Shown: in pieces, positions 32,719-45,745 of the stretch
Layout of the letters: every line of letters begins with the position of its first letter
Numbering within the stretch: the stretch's first letter is position 1
DNA from: Gordionus sp. m RMFG-2023
Taxonomy: Eukaryota > Nematomorpha > Gordioida > Chordodea > Parachordodidae
Direction: 5' to 3'
Length of the DNA: 64,000 nt
Assembly: GCF_954871325.1 (NCBI RefSeq)
Contig: NC_088775.1
Coordinates: 13,555,561 to 13,619,560 of the forward strand
Translations under genes and position numbers: made by a program
The notes under the pieces: generated by a model
What the model saw: the letters and a program-made list of their open reading frames with translations, nothing else
What the model was told of the DNA's origin: nothing
The model's database searches: none

Positions 32719-35700
32719 TTAATCGGATATAACCTCATGATATACCACATTGGTAGTAGTCTTTGTTTTATCATTGGTTATAATCTTTAATTTATGAGGA
32801 GAACAAACTCGAGACATAGCCACATATAGCTGTCCATGTGAAAAAACAGGATGAGGTAAATAGATGCCAACTTTGTTCAACGTTTGTCCCTGAGCTTTAT
32901 TAATTGTCATGACAAAAGCAGGTCTCACGGGAAATTGGCGGCGCTTAAAGGAAAATGGCAAGCCAGAATCTGTAGGAATTAAACTTATTCTAGGAATGAG
33001 AACTTTAGTACTGAGAAAACTACCAGAAACAAATTCCGCCTCAATTATATTTGGTAGCAAAGAAGTTATAATCAATTTAGTCCCATTATTCAAACCAGAA
33101 GTAGAATTTAAGTTACGCATTAATATTATAGGTACCCCGACTTTGAGTAAAAGTTTGTGAGGTGGTAATCCTGATATACTTAAAGAGTTTAAAAATTCAG
33201 TGGGATAAAACGTCGCTTCATCCTCGGTTATGGTTTCATCAGCACTTATGTATGTAATTATATCTCCCGGAATTTTGTTAATCAATTTAATATTTATAGA
33301 ATCGACATCTACGTTTTTAGGGGTCAGGATTGCATTTTGAGCAAATGATGTTCGGTTAAATGATGAATTGTCTTTGTCTATATCGTAAACAAAAGCAATA
33401 AGATCCTCGATATCATTGGAAGCTATACAACAATCTTGAGGAATTTTTATTTTATCCCTGGAGCCATCGAATGTTTCACAGCCTTCACCAACTCTTAAAA
33501 GAAATTTTGAGTATTCATTATTAATAAAATAATCATTTGCTTCCTGAAATTGTAGAAGTCTCATATTAATACATAACCTTAATGGCACTATATGTGACCA
33601 TAAATAGGATCGTTTTAAGGTTGAGTTAACAATGTCGCATCTTCCACCACATTTAATAACAGGTAAAATCTGTCTAAAATCTCCGCCAAAAATAATAATT
33701 TTACCACCAAACGGTTTGTCTAATTTCATTATATCCTGAAATGACCTATCCACGGCCTCGAATATATGTTTATGAGTCATTGATATTTCGTCCCATATTA
33801 TAATTACCGATTGTCTTATCAATTCAGCTATTTGGCTTTGGTAAGGAATATTACATGAGGAACTTTCATGAATACTTAAGGGGATGTTGAAACGTGAATG
33901 TGCAGTACGGCCATTATGAAGAAGAGTTGAAGCTATGCCAGAAGATGCAACAGCTATAGCAATTTTACCTTGAGCTCTCAAGTTAAATAATATTGTATTT
34001 AATAGAAATGATTTTCCAGTACCACCAGGACCATCTATAAAAAATAAATTATGGGATGGAGTGGAGGGCAAGGACATAATTTTGGCATAGATAATATTTT
34101 GATCCCGATTAAATAAATTGTAGTTAGCCAAATATTTTTTATACATATCATCAGTATCGTAGGAAATTTCCTCCCGAATAAGGTGACACCTAATATTAGC
34201 TGTAGCAGATGGAGATTGGGTGGATAATAAAGGGATAGGCATTCCCAAAAAATCCTTAAGAGATTTACCATTTTGAATCAAAATTTGATTGATGTGGCAT
34301 AGCGCGAGATTTTCGGTGATAAGGTTATCCGGCTCTGGTGATATTTTCTTGGAAAAATCTTCACAAAGATAAAATTTAAAAGAATTCCAAAGACCTAGAG
34401 GATCTCTCGGCTCACAATGTAATAAAATAACAGAAAATAACTGGCGCAATTGATATGGCATCTTAAATGAAAGACCTTCCTCTAAACAATGGTTCCATTC
34501 CGCATCATCTGATAGCAGACCACGTCGAATACATGCATCTTTAAAAGTGTTACTGATAATTCCATTAAAAGAGCGTAGATCTTCAAAGCATGTAGGCCCA
34601 GTAACATAATTAAGTAATAGTCTTAAATAAAAAACCTCACCCTCTTTAGGAGAAACTGTGCGTATACGGCCTATAACTTTATTACCACCCCTTTTTCGTT
34701 TTAACCACTGTTTAGATAGAGGTTTCCACACATAATATCTTACAAAATCTGCATAAATATAATGTCTGGCATCTGTGTCAAGTTGATTAATTTTAAACCA
34801 TTCGGTTAATTTTGTACCAGGATTTTTAGTTAAGATATTATTTATATCAATATTTGATTGAAAAAGGATTATATGTTGATTGGGTAGATGAAGGTCTAAA
34901 CGATAGACTGCAGGAGAATGATCCTGCATTTCAAAATCCAAAGTACGCCATAGCGATTCTATGGCGGATATATATCGAGCATCAATGAACTGGGAAGTTT
35001 CATCAACATTATTAATGGAAACGGAAGCAGTAGTTCTGTCATGGCCTTTGTAACAATACTTATAAAGGTATTTTATGGACTGGACAGATGAACAAATTTC
35101 TACATTTATATGTGCATTATATTTTTTTGATAAATGTTTATTATAAGGAATAATCCAACGGTTGTTAAATATAAATCCGTTTAATTTTTTTTGGAAGGTA
35201 ACGCCATCATTTCGTCGCCTATATAAAGGATAACCATACTTATCGATAGAAGAGGTATCCACAAATGATTTAGGATATTTTTTGAGCATTTTCCATCAAT
35301 CATGCAGGGACTATTAGGAAATGTTATACCACATGGCCCATGTGTATTAAAATTGCTAATAATTTGAAACAGCTTAGGCTCAGTTATTTTGTTAGGAATT
35401 TCAGAACAAACTACATCATCATAAGTATCAGCCGTTGGTAGCCTATGAGTTTTATCTAGTATAAGGCACATATGACAATGAGGCAAACCTCTTTTCTGGA
35501 ATTCTATGACATCTATATAAGCGATTACTTTGCCAAGAACATGATAATAGAGCAAATCCTTTTTTAGACATTTTAATTTTTGACAAAAACGCGACAAACT
35601 AAATCTGGGCGGTCGTTTGGGGTCTGATGATAAATAATTCACGCATTATTTCATCCCATTTAGGGTTGCAGGTGAAAGTAATGAATAATGATGGTTTACC

Positions 35701-37725
35701 AAAGCAGCGTACAGTAGCCATTGCGTCCTGATAAAGCTGATGCATATGCCTTGGGCCACCGGTAAAAGAAGAAGGCAAAATTATTCTTCTACCAAGATTG
35801 TCAGCATTAGTATCTCCCTCTAAAATAGCATCATGTATGCCTTGATAGAGTTCGGCGCGTAATTTGGATTGATTATTACGTATAAAATTTAATCGAAGCG
35901 TTTCCTGTTTGGCATAACTGTCGACAATAAATTGGTGAAAAAGACGTTTGGATCTTAAAATAACATTCTCATCATCCTGCCTGACCATAAAGCGATAGGC
36001 ATAGTACTCTCTGCAGGTAACATATTTATTAGTTGAGTTTCTATAATGAATGGATGGATGGTATCCAATATCGCCTCTGGGAAATAGAAGAACATATTGC
36101 AAGGGATCGTATGAGGAATGGAGCTCATTAATACGTCTTAAAGGACCAGATAGAGTTTTTAAGATAATATCTCTATGGGCTATATGATCACTGCCATCAC
36201 CAGGTAATAATACTGCTATTTCAGATGAGGTAGGTTTATTGCGATAACGTACGTCAAAACTTGGAGTAGATTTTAAGTTTAAGGATATGTTAGGAACGCC
36301 AGTAGCGATCATAGAAGATACTCTCAAAAATTGAGAAGCAAAGGGGTTGTAGGTGTGAACAATATTCTGCAATTCCATTAAAAGACAACGATCTAAAAAC
36401 GGAACCTGGTTATGTCTGTTTTCTATCTCATTTATACTATCATGTATATATAATTGGGCAAATTTAGGAGTTTCCCCTAATGTTGGTAGGAGTGAACCAA
36501 TGCGATGATGAACCTGTCCATTAATTTGAAAGGTATAATTACCTGATCGCGAATTGGATAAATTATTATTTATATTAACTCCTAGTGAAATGAATGACAG
36601 TGCGGAATTATAAGCTCTTATGTTTGTTAAAAAGTGGGATGATGAACAATGATTCCCGGTAAATAAACGTAATAAATTTGGTGGTAATTGGGAAATTTTA
36701 GATAAAAATACCTTCCCATTCAAACAACATGTAGAAAACTGAATATTTCTACATGAGCTTTTTGATAATTTTTCTCCATTCCACATTTTAGCATTGCAGA
36801 AGGCGCATATTTCTGTCATATTTCCGATATCTAATATAGGTGAGTGGTGGTCATCAAATATATGTCGAAATATACATGGTAGAGGTGCCATAGGGAATGT
36901 GGTAGTGGTTATAGAAATATCAGTTGACGGTATCTGGGTGATTATAAAATAAACCTATACATATATAACATTAAAAACCTGCAAGGGAGTTAATATCAGG
37001 CGTAGGTCCTTATTATCCTGCATACCTGTAATTCTAGAACGGGTAAGGCGTTTGTTGAGTCGCCATTTTTTTCTTTGCTTATCTTTAATAGAAATATCAT
37101 GTTTTGTAGCTATGTGAGGGATTAAGTTTGGGTTAACCTAAAATAAATAAAGAAATCAGGCATAAATATAAAACATTATTATTGAAATAAAACGAACATT
37201 AAAATACTGTACTGAACCTGTAAAGGGGTCAATATATGCAAATCTCTAGTAGTTGGGAGGCTATCATCAAAAAATAAAATTTGTCTAGTTGGGGATTTGT
37301 CAAGACTATCGTGTTTTTCTGAACATTTATTTTGTATTTGTTGATTATTAATGGTAGATATATCATTATTTAAACAATTATAAGGAGGAAATAAAGAAGG
37401 GTTTGTTATCTAAAATAAAAACAGAAGAATAATTAAAAAATATAAATGCATTGAACCTGAAAAGGAGTCAATATAAGGTTCAACTCCCTAGAAATAGTGG
37501 GGACATTATCAGAAGCTAAAATAGATGTATTCTATAATATAAAAGAGTATAAAAAAATATATATATAAGGCTAACCTTATTTTGAGTTGTTAGTAGATTT
37601 TGTAGGGACTCGCTATCCCTAGTACGTTTCTTTTTTTGATTGATCTGCCATCTTTTTCTTTTATTAATGATGGATAAATCACCACCTGTACAATCATTAA
37701 CTGAGGTTAGGGCATGGCTTGTTAT
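32719..37725 (-). CDS. Helitron Rep/helicase protein with spliced N-terminal exons
   Basis: Upstream exons 37576-37725, 37457-37531, 37218-37409 and 36979-37137 (all multiples of three, phase 0, GT-AG introns of 44-80 nt) lead into the exon at 36933. That exon runs in frame into MAPLPCIFRH at 36891. Then: Helitron_like_N (GGPRHMHQLYQDAMATVRCF, FITFTCNPKWDEI), the HUH nuclease motif FQKRGLPHCHM (about 35480), HGPCG, YGYPLYRRRNDG, and a PIF1-type helicase with Walker A GPGGTGKS, Walker B IIWDEISM, GGDFRQILPV and TINKAQGQTL..YVAMSRV near the C-terminus. It nicks and unwinds DNA for rolling-circle transposition. Two frameshifts break it, near 35640 and near 35285; otherwise it is open for some 1400 codons, so it is a fairly young, nearly whole copy. 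Confidence 0.92.
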
Positions 37726-40700
37726 CTAAAATAGAAACAAAAGAATAAATAAAAAAATAAATGCATTGAACTTGATGAGGAGTCAATATACCACCTGTAC
37801 AATCATTAAATATGGGTAAGACAGGGCTTGTTATCTAAAATAAAAACAAAGAATAATATAAAGAATATAAATGCAATGAACCTGAAGAGGAGTCAATAAT
37901 AGGTTCAACTCCCTAGATATAGTGGGGACATTATCAGAAGCTAAAATAGATGTATTCTATAATATAAAAGAGTATAAAAAAAATATATATATAAGGCTAA
38001 CTTTATTTTGAGTTGTTAGTAGATTTTGTAGGGCCTCGCTATCCCTAGTGCGTTTTTTTTTGATTGATCAGCCATCTTTTTCTTTTATTAATGACGGATA
38101 AATGACCACCTGTACAATCATTAACTGGGGTTAGGACATGGCTTGTTATCTAAAATAGAAACAAAAGAATAAATAAAAAAAATAAATGCATTGAACTTGA
38201 TGAGGAGTCAATATACCACCTGTACAATCATTAAATGAGGGTAAGACAGGGCTTGTTATCTAAAATAAAAACAAAGAATAATATAAAGAATATAAATGCA
38301 ATGAACCTGAAGAGGAGTCAATATTAGGTTCAACTCCCTAGAAATAGTTGGGACATTATCAGAAGCTAAAATAGATGTATTCTATAATATAAAAGAGTAA
38401 AAAAAATATATATATAGAAACAAAAGAATAAATAAAAAAAATAAATGCATTGAACTTGATGAGGAGTCAATATACCACCTGTACAATCCTTAAGAGGGTA
38501 AGACAGGGCTTGTTATCTAAAATAAAAACAAAGAATAATATAAAGAATATAAATGCAATGAACCTGAAGAGGAGTCAATATTAGGTTCAACTCCCTAGAA
38601 ATAATTGGGACATTATCAGAAGCTAAAATAGATGTATTCTATAATATAAAAGAGTAAAAAATATATATATATAGAAACAAAAGAATAAATAAAAAAAATA
38701 AATGCATTGAACTTGATGAGGAGTCAATATACCACCTGTACAATCCTTAAATGAGGGTAAGACAGGGCTTGTTATCTAAAATAAAAACAAAGAATAATAT
38801 AAAGAATATAAATGCAATGAACCTGAAGAGGAGTCAATATTAGGTTCAACTCCCTAGAAATAGTTGGGCCATTATCAGAAGCTAAAATAGATGTATTCTA
38901 TAATATAAAAGAGTATAAAAAAAATATATATATAATGCTAACTTTATTTTGAGTTGTTAGTAGATTTTGTAGGGCCTCGCTATCCCTAGTGCGTTTCTTT
39001 TTTTGATTGATCTGCCATCTTTTTCTTTTATTAATGAAGGATAAATCACCACCTGTACAATCATTAACTGAGGTTAGGACATGGCTTGTTATCTAAAATA
39101 GAAACAAAGAATAATATAAAGAATATAAATGCAATGAACATGATCTAAAATAAAAACAAAAGAATAAATAAAAAATAGAGTCAATATTAGGTTAACCTCT
39201 CTAGAAATAGTGGGAATACAATCATTAACTGAGGTTAGGACATGGCTTGTTATCTAAAATAGAAACAAAAGAATAAATAAAAAAAATAAATGCATTGAAC
39301 TTGATGAGGAGTCAATATACCACCTGTACAATCATTAAATATGGGTAAGACAGGGCTTGTTATCTAAAATAAAAATAAAGAATAATATAAAGAATATAAA
39401 TGCATTGAACATGATTTAAAATAAAAACAAAAGAATAAATAAAAAATAGAGTCAATATTAGGTTAACCTCTCTAGAAATAGTGGGAATACAATCATTAAC
39501 TGAGGTTAGGACATGGCTTGTTATCTAAAATAGAAATAAAAGAATAAATAAAATAAATAAATGCATTGAACTTGATGAGGAATCAATATACCACCTGTAC
39601 AATCATTAAATATGGGTAAGACAGGGCTTGTTATCTAAAATAAAAACAAAGAATAATATAAAGGATATAAATGCAATGAACATGATCTAATATAAAAACA
39701 AAAGAATAAATAAAAAATAGAATCAATATTAGGTTAACCTCTCTAGAAATAGTGGGAATACAATCATTAACTGAGGTTAGGACAGGGCTTGTTATCTAAA
39801 ATAGAAACAAAAGAATAAATAAATAAACTAAATGCATTGAACTTGATGAGGAGTCAATATACCACCTGTACAATCATTAAATATGGGTAAGACAGGGCTT
39901 GTTATCTAAAATAAAAACAAAGAATAATATAAAGAATATAAATGCAATGAACATGTAAAATAAAAACAAAAGAATAAATAAAAAATAGAGTCAATATTAG
40001 GTTAACCTCTCTAGAAATAGTGGGAATACAATCATTAACTGAGGTTAGGACATGGCTTGTTATCTAAAATAGAAATAAAAGAATAAATAAAATAAATAAA
40101 TGCATTGAACTTGATGAGGAGTCAATATACCACTTGTACAATCATTAAATATGGGTAAGACATGGCTTGTTATCTAAAATAGAAACAAAAGAATAAATAT
40201 AAAAAATAAATGCATTGAACTTGATGAGGAATCAATATACCACCTGTACAATCATTAAATATGGGTAAGACAGGGCTTGTTATCTAAAATAAAAACAAAG
40301 AATAATATAAAGAATATAAATGCAATGAACATGATATAAAATAAAAACAAAAGAATAAATAAAAAATAGAGTCAATATTAGGTTAACCTCTCTAGAAATA
40401 GTGGGAATACAATCATTAACTGAGGTTAGGACATGGCTTGTTATCTAAAATAGAAACAAAAGAATAAATAAATAAACTAAATGTATTGAACTTGATGAGG
40501 AGTCAATATACCACCTGTACAATCATTAAATATGGGTAAGACATGGCTTGTTATCTAAAATAGAAATAAAAGAATAAATAAAATAAATAAATGCATTAAA
40601 CTTGATGAGGAATCAATATACCACCTGTACAATCATTAAATATGGGTAAGACAGGGCTTGTTATCTAAAATAAAAACAAAGAATAATATAAAGGATATAA

Positions 40701-40790
40701 ATGCAAAGAACATGATCTAAAATAAAAACAAAAGAATAAATAAAAAATAAGTCAATATTAGGTTAACCTCTCTAGAAATAGTGGGAATAT
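37400..40790 (-). repeat. tandem exon-cassette array of the Helitron gene
   Basis: About twenty copies of an acceptor followed by ATAACAAGCC recur here. Three cassette types alternate. A (150 nt) starts ITSHVLTSVNDCTGG and carries the basic run NKRKRWQINQKKKRTR. B (75 nt) is NTSILASDNVPTISREL.. and ends LILTPLQ. C (63 nt) is ITSPVLPIFNDCTGG then ILTPHQ. Each is open, starts and ends in phase 0, and is bounded by introns of about 44-48 nt with GTTCAATGCA or GTTAGC donors and TATTTTAG acceptors. From about 39100 rightward the copies merge the start of A with the end of B and lose donors, so the outer half looks degenerate. Confidence 0.8.
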
Positions 40791-41033
40791 CATCCATCAT
40801 AAGCTTATGATCATAAAAAATGAACAAATAAATTACTTCTTCTGATTTCAGGAATTCAAATAAAATGATAATCTCTAAAAATTGGTATCTGGCACTCCGA
40901 TTTCAGTCAAGGAAAATGATAGTCTCATAAAAAATCAACAAATAAATTACTTCTTCTGATTTCAGAATTTGGTATGAACATCTGTTTAAAAAAATATAAC
41001 AAATAAAAAATAAATAAATAAATAAATACGTAC

Positions 41034-41160
41034 CGATGACATGACGTAACGATGACATGACGTAGCGATGACATGACGTAGCGATGACATGACGTAGCGA
41101 TGACATGACGTAGCGATGACATGACATAGCGATGACATGACGTCACGATGACGTAGTGAG
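41034..41160. promoter_or_regulatory. 16-bp minisatellite of CRE-like sites in the Helitron 5' end
   Basis: About seven copies of GATGACATGACGTAGC lie within 150 bp of the Helitron 5' terminus. Each carries TGACG half-sites, and one copy (about 41137) has the full palindrome TGACGTCA, the CREB/ATF element. The position upstream of the first exons suggests a promoter or enhancer array. Binding is inferred only. Confidence 0.55.
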
Positions 41161-44100
41161 GACATCGGAAAATTATAATATAGATTTATTTATTATATAA
41201 AAAATAATTGATAAAAAAAATGATGTTAAAAAGAAATATATTATATTTTGTAAAAAATCGGTGTTTATTGATTATTACTTTTATGTTGTAAAATTTAGAA
41301 AAGAAATAAAATATTTAAAAGTGCCTTCTTTCTTTCCTTTTCTAACAGTTTGGTGCCGTGAATTTTTTTTATTCAACCAACAGAGAAGATATCTGAGGAA
41401 GAGTGGACGCAGTGTACTAATAAAATATACAATCACGGTGGAAAATAAAAAATTCATAATCAAAGGTAAAATTTTTCTTTATTGAAATTTAATGTATTAT
41501 ATAACAATTTATTAACAATAATAGCTTTAGCATATTTTTTTTTCATTTAGAATTATAAAGATTATTATTATAATAAAGTTTTTAATAAATTTATTATAAT
41601 TACACAAAAATTTGAATAAATTGTAAGGTAAAAATTAAAAAAAATAATGTTTAACAAAAAAGTTACAAGAGCTTATAATTATATAGAAATCAGAAATTTG
41701 TCTCAATGTATTTATTTAGTATTAGTTTTAAGACTAATATTAAGTATTTATATTTGGTATAAAAGAAAAAATTATAATAAAGAGGTGAATAAAATAAGAT
41801 TGTTAAAACAAGATTGGGAAAATGAAAGAAAAGATATAGAAGAATTGAAAAGAAAAAATAAAGAAAGTAAAGAAAAAATAAATAAAAATTGGATAAAATT
41901 GAATTAGAAAAAAAGGAAAAAGAAATATTGAAAGTAGAAATGACAGAAATGAAAGATAAAAGAATTGGAAGAGGAAAATAAAAAAAAAGAATAGTGCGAG
42001 ATTATGAAAAAAATACATAGGAAGAAAGAGATAGAATGGAATATAGAAGGAATCAATGGAATAGGGCGGGGCAAAATAAAACATGTTATAATTGTGGGAA
42101 ATATGGCAATATAAGCAGAGAATGTAATGAAGGGATAAATCAAAAAATATTAGTAGTTTGCAAAAGATGTGGAAATAAAGGTCATCATGCTGAGGATTGT
42201 TACGTTCCGGTATACAAGTTATTAAATGAAAAACAAAAATTACAGCTGCGTGTGAAAATTGTGGAAAGTTTGGGCATAGTCAGGATAAGTGTTATAAAAA
42301 TCAGCAAGGAAATTCCAAAGCATTTCCAGCGGTGGAATATAAAAAATGAAGGGATTAATATTTATGAAAAAAAGAAATGTGGAAAATATAATGTGTTTTA
42401 AGTATCGTAATATTGGTCATTATGTGAGAGATTGTACAGCAGGATGACTGTATGATAGTGAAATAAAAACATTTGGAGGAATTACATCAAAAAATCAGTT
42501 GGATCAATTGGAAGAAAATATATATAAAAATAAGGTAAATGATCATAATGAAATAGAAAGAAACAATGAAGGAAATGTAAATAACATTTATGAGATTATA
42601 AAAATATATTGGAAAATGAAACACGAAAGAATATACATATTAGTAATTTACCGATTTTCAAATTGGAAGATAATAAAAATTTTAATCAATGTCCAAGAGT
42701 AAAAGTGAATGTAGGAAATAAAGAGATTTTGATGTTATTGGATACAGGGGCAACAGTATCTATGATGGGAACACATAATTAAAGATAAAATGAGGGTAAA
42801 ACAATTGAGGGAAAGTAAATTTACCGGTAATAATAAATAACGAATTAATAAATTTGGATTTGTGGGTATTAGAAGAAAAAATTGATACAGTTTTGGGATG
42901 GAATTGGATATAAAAATTTAGATTAGAAAATATTTTGTTGAATATATTTCAAGAGAAAAATGAAAATAAAAATATTGAAGTATTAAAAAAATCTGTAAAA
43001 GAAGTGGATGTTAAAAACTCAGGAAATATGATGAAAAATAAAATTTTATTGAATATGGCAAATAATAATCAAGATGTGATAAAGGAGAAAATGAATTTTT
43101 GGAAAATAAAATACTTAAAGGTGATGGAATTAAAAATGTATTAAATAATTCTGAGGAAATTCAGAAAAATGGAAAAATTATAAGTGATAAAATGGGTCCG
43201 GTGAAGCTTGATATTTTGGATAATAAAATTGGTATAAGTATAATGTCTGATACGGAAATTAAAAAAAATATTGACTTGGAAATTGATATCAGTTGATTAT
43301 ATGGAAAATCCAAAAATTGAAAAAAATATTGACTTGGAAATTGATAATATATCGGTTGATCTGAAAGTTGATAATATTTTGGGAATTGATGATGAAAATT
43401 TTAATTTGGAAATAGACAATGAAATAATTACAGGGAAATCGAGGATGATGAATAATTATATAAAATGTGATGAAATTTATAATGACTCAAATTTGGAGAG
43501 GGAAAAATTACATGTATCGAAAAATTTTCCGGTGAAATTGGTGAGGAAAAAATTAAAAAATGAAAGTGTGGTAGAAGAAGGAGAATAGAATTTAGTTCTA
43601 TTAAGGAATGATATGATTGATTTAAAGAATAAATATAAAAATTTATTGGATGAAAAATTGGGCTGTTTCGTAGATTATAAGGTAGATATTTGCTTAAAAG
43701 AAAGTGGAGGATAATAAGAGGTTCAAAAAACATAAGAAGTAATTGGGAACAAGAAGGGTATAAAATTGTAGTGAAGAAAAATTGAGAATTCGTATATGAG
43801 GATTATAAACACTAATTATCTGAGGGAATTGTAGAATTATATAATATATTTTTTTGAGGGGTAAAATGGTTATAGATCGCTTAGTCCAATTGTAAAATGT
43901 TAGGTGAATTAAAAGTTTGATAGTTCTTGTGGAATGAAGAAAATAATGTATTAAATATTAATATTGTAAAATTTGATTAGTGTTATTGTTAATGTTGTTA
44001 ATGAAAAAATTGTAAAAAATAGATGCACACGTGCAGTTGTTTTATTTTTTTCAAAAAATGTTATAGTAATAAAATCATGAAGTAAAATATGTGGGTCAAT

Positions 44101-44923
44101 TATGGTATTAGAAAGGTCATTGTATTGAAGTTTAACGTGTTTTATTTTTTTATTATTTATGGTATAAAAAGGATGGGAAGATAAAGTATTTATCTGAGTT
44201 GGGAATGTAATAAGTTTGTTAAAATTGTTGGTTATAAAAAGTAATTAATTATCAAAGAATTAAGAAGTAAAAATAGAAGATTATAAAAATGTGAGCAGTA
44301 TTGAGAAGAGAAGAAACGTAAATCGCGAAAAAGCAACTGGTAGTGAAATAGAGAAATAATTGGAAATATAAGGGTAAGAGAATAAAGAAATAATAAAATG
44401 AAAATAATAAGGTTGTTGTTTTGTGTAATGGTTCATTATGTAGAAAGGGGGTATTGTGAATATGTTGTTAAAGCGATTAAGATTTATTTTTTGACTTACT
44501 TACTTTGTGTAATATACTGTGTAATAAACTCAATAAATTACAATGATGCAATAGATCTATGATACATTAACCATTAAAATTTAATGATAATCAACAATGC
44601 TGGATAAGGATACCAAGCTTAAAATAGAAGGATCATGACTGACCAATGACGCAATGGATAAATCAAGCTATGACTCATTAACCAAGATAATTTTTGATAA
44701 CAACCAAAACAATCGTTTAATCAAATATCAAATCGTCGTATACGTCAGAAATGAATTATACAATAATATCAAGAAATTATCAATGATATGAAGATTCGTT
44801 CAACGTCGATATCAAGAGAATTTTAATGATGCGAAGTTTTGAATCAAAAGAATTTTTAAAAAAATATTCTTAAATTATAGATATGGTAAAATGTGGCATG
44901 TATTACCTTGAAAAGGGGGTACA

Positions 44924-45082
44924 TGTTGTATTATAATAAATATTTATTTATATATAAAAATTAATGTTAAAAAGAAATATATTATATTTTGTAAAAAATC
45001 GGCGTTTATTGATTATTATTTTTATGTTGTAAAATTCAGACAAGAAATAAAATATTTAAAAGTGCCTTTTCCTTTTCTAACA
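44924..45082 (+). repeat. right LTR
   Basis: 159 bp, TG...CA ends, collinear with the reassembled left LTR apart from small length changes. Preceded by the purine tract and followed by the ATAAT target copy. Confidence 0.85.
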
Positions 45083-45745
45083 ATAATGACAATCAAAATT
45101 AGCTGGAAAATTTACAACTCATTTTAATGTAGATGATAAAAAATAACAACACTAAACGAAATAAGTAAAATGATATTTTATATATAAATGTTAAATGTAA
45201 CTCGATAGAATATCATTACTAATTTTATGTAATATTTTTTTAATTTGTAGGATGATTAACACTAATAATAGTGAAGAAGGAGGTAGTGAAATTTAAATTA
45301 TGGAAATAAGTTCCCTTGAATCAAAACCAAATCTTAATATTTTATATGGAAATTTTTTAAAAATAAAAGTTAAAAAAATGTACAGGATGGATGTAAAACC
45401 TGTATAAACAAAAAAAATGATAAATGGTTAAACACAAATTTTGTTAAACATATTAAAGTATATTATTTATGTGTGGTTAAAAAAAAGGGGCATATGTTAT
45501 CTTAAATATTCAAGGACTACCTTTATTAAAAGCTGTCTAAGGTGGTATGGACAATAGATTTTAAGAAAATATTTTCCTGTGATTTACATATATACTGAGG
45601 CTTTTTTGAAAACAATATCACATCCATTTTAAGAACTTATGGATTGAATCAGATGATAAAAAAAAATAATTTTAAAATATATTAATAAAAGAAGCCCTAA
45701 ATGTAGTACCTCAGTAAATAATCAAGCTTAAACTATAACACCGAT

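Larger units (their letters stand above)
30951..41184 (-). mobile_element. 10.2-kb Helitron
   Basis: On the minus strand it starts TCTATATTATAATTTTCC at 41184 and ends CTAG at 30951. It sits between an A and a T, as Helitrons do. The boundaries are proven because the flanks 30932-30950 and 41185 onward join to recreate the LTR sequence seen intact at 44924. It contains a CRE-like minisatellite, an amplified exon array, a Rep/helicase gene and a 3' region with partial duplicates of its own exons. No target duplication, as expected for rolling-circle transposition. Confidence 0.95.
30932..45082 (+). mobile_element. LTR retroelement fossil, left LTR split by a Helitron
   Basis: Left LTR is 30932-30950 plus 41185-41347; right LTR is 44924-45082. 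Both begin TGTTGTATTATAATAAATA and end TTTCTAACA. The 5-bp target ATAAT is exact at 30927-30931 and 45083-45087. A primer-binding-like TTTGGTGCCGTGAA follows the left LTR and a purine tract AAAAGGGGG precedes the right. Internal parts (about 3.6 kb): a gag-like region with CCHC-type zinc knuckles (about 42070-42200) and an aspartic-protease-like segment near 42730. No reverse transcriptase or integrase was recognised, so it is small and non-autonomous. It is broken, with several breaks. LTR differences suggest moderate age, older than the Helitron inside it. Probably Gypsy or BEL-like; family not certain. Confidence 0.85.

Noticed and set aside
32909-33160. 83-codon plus-strand ORF
   Set aside because: Antisense shadow of the Helitron helicase.
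37400-40790. CRISPR-like repeat array
   Set aside because: The regular repeats are long, differ among themselves, contain splice sites and open exons, and lie in a eukaryotic Helitron; there are no short unique spacers.
40903-41146. two overlapping minus-strand ORFs of 73-74 codons
   Set aside because: They read through the 16-bp minisatellite and give low-complexity peptides in more than one frame.
41803-42143. minus-strand ORFs rich in Phe and Ile
   Set aside because: Shadows of the purine-rich plus strand of the LTR element.
42036-42401. host CCHC zinc-finger protein (CNBP-like)
   Set aside because: It lies between matching LTRs after a primer-binding-like site and is better read as the element's gag region.
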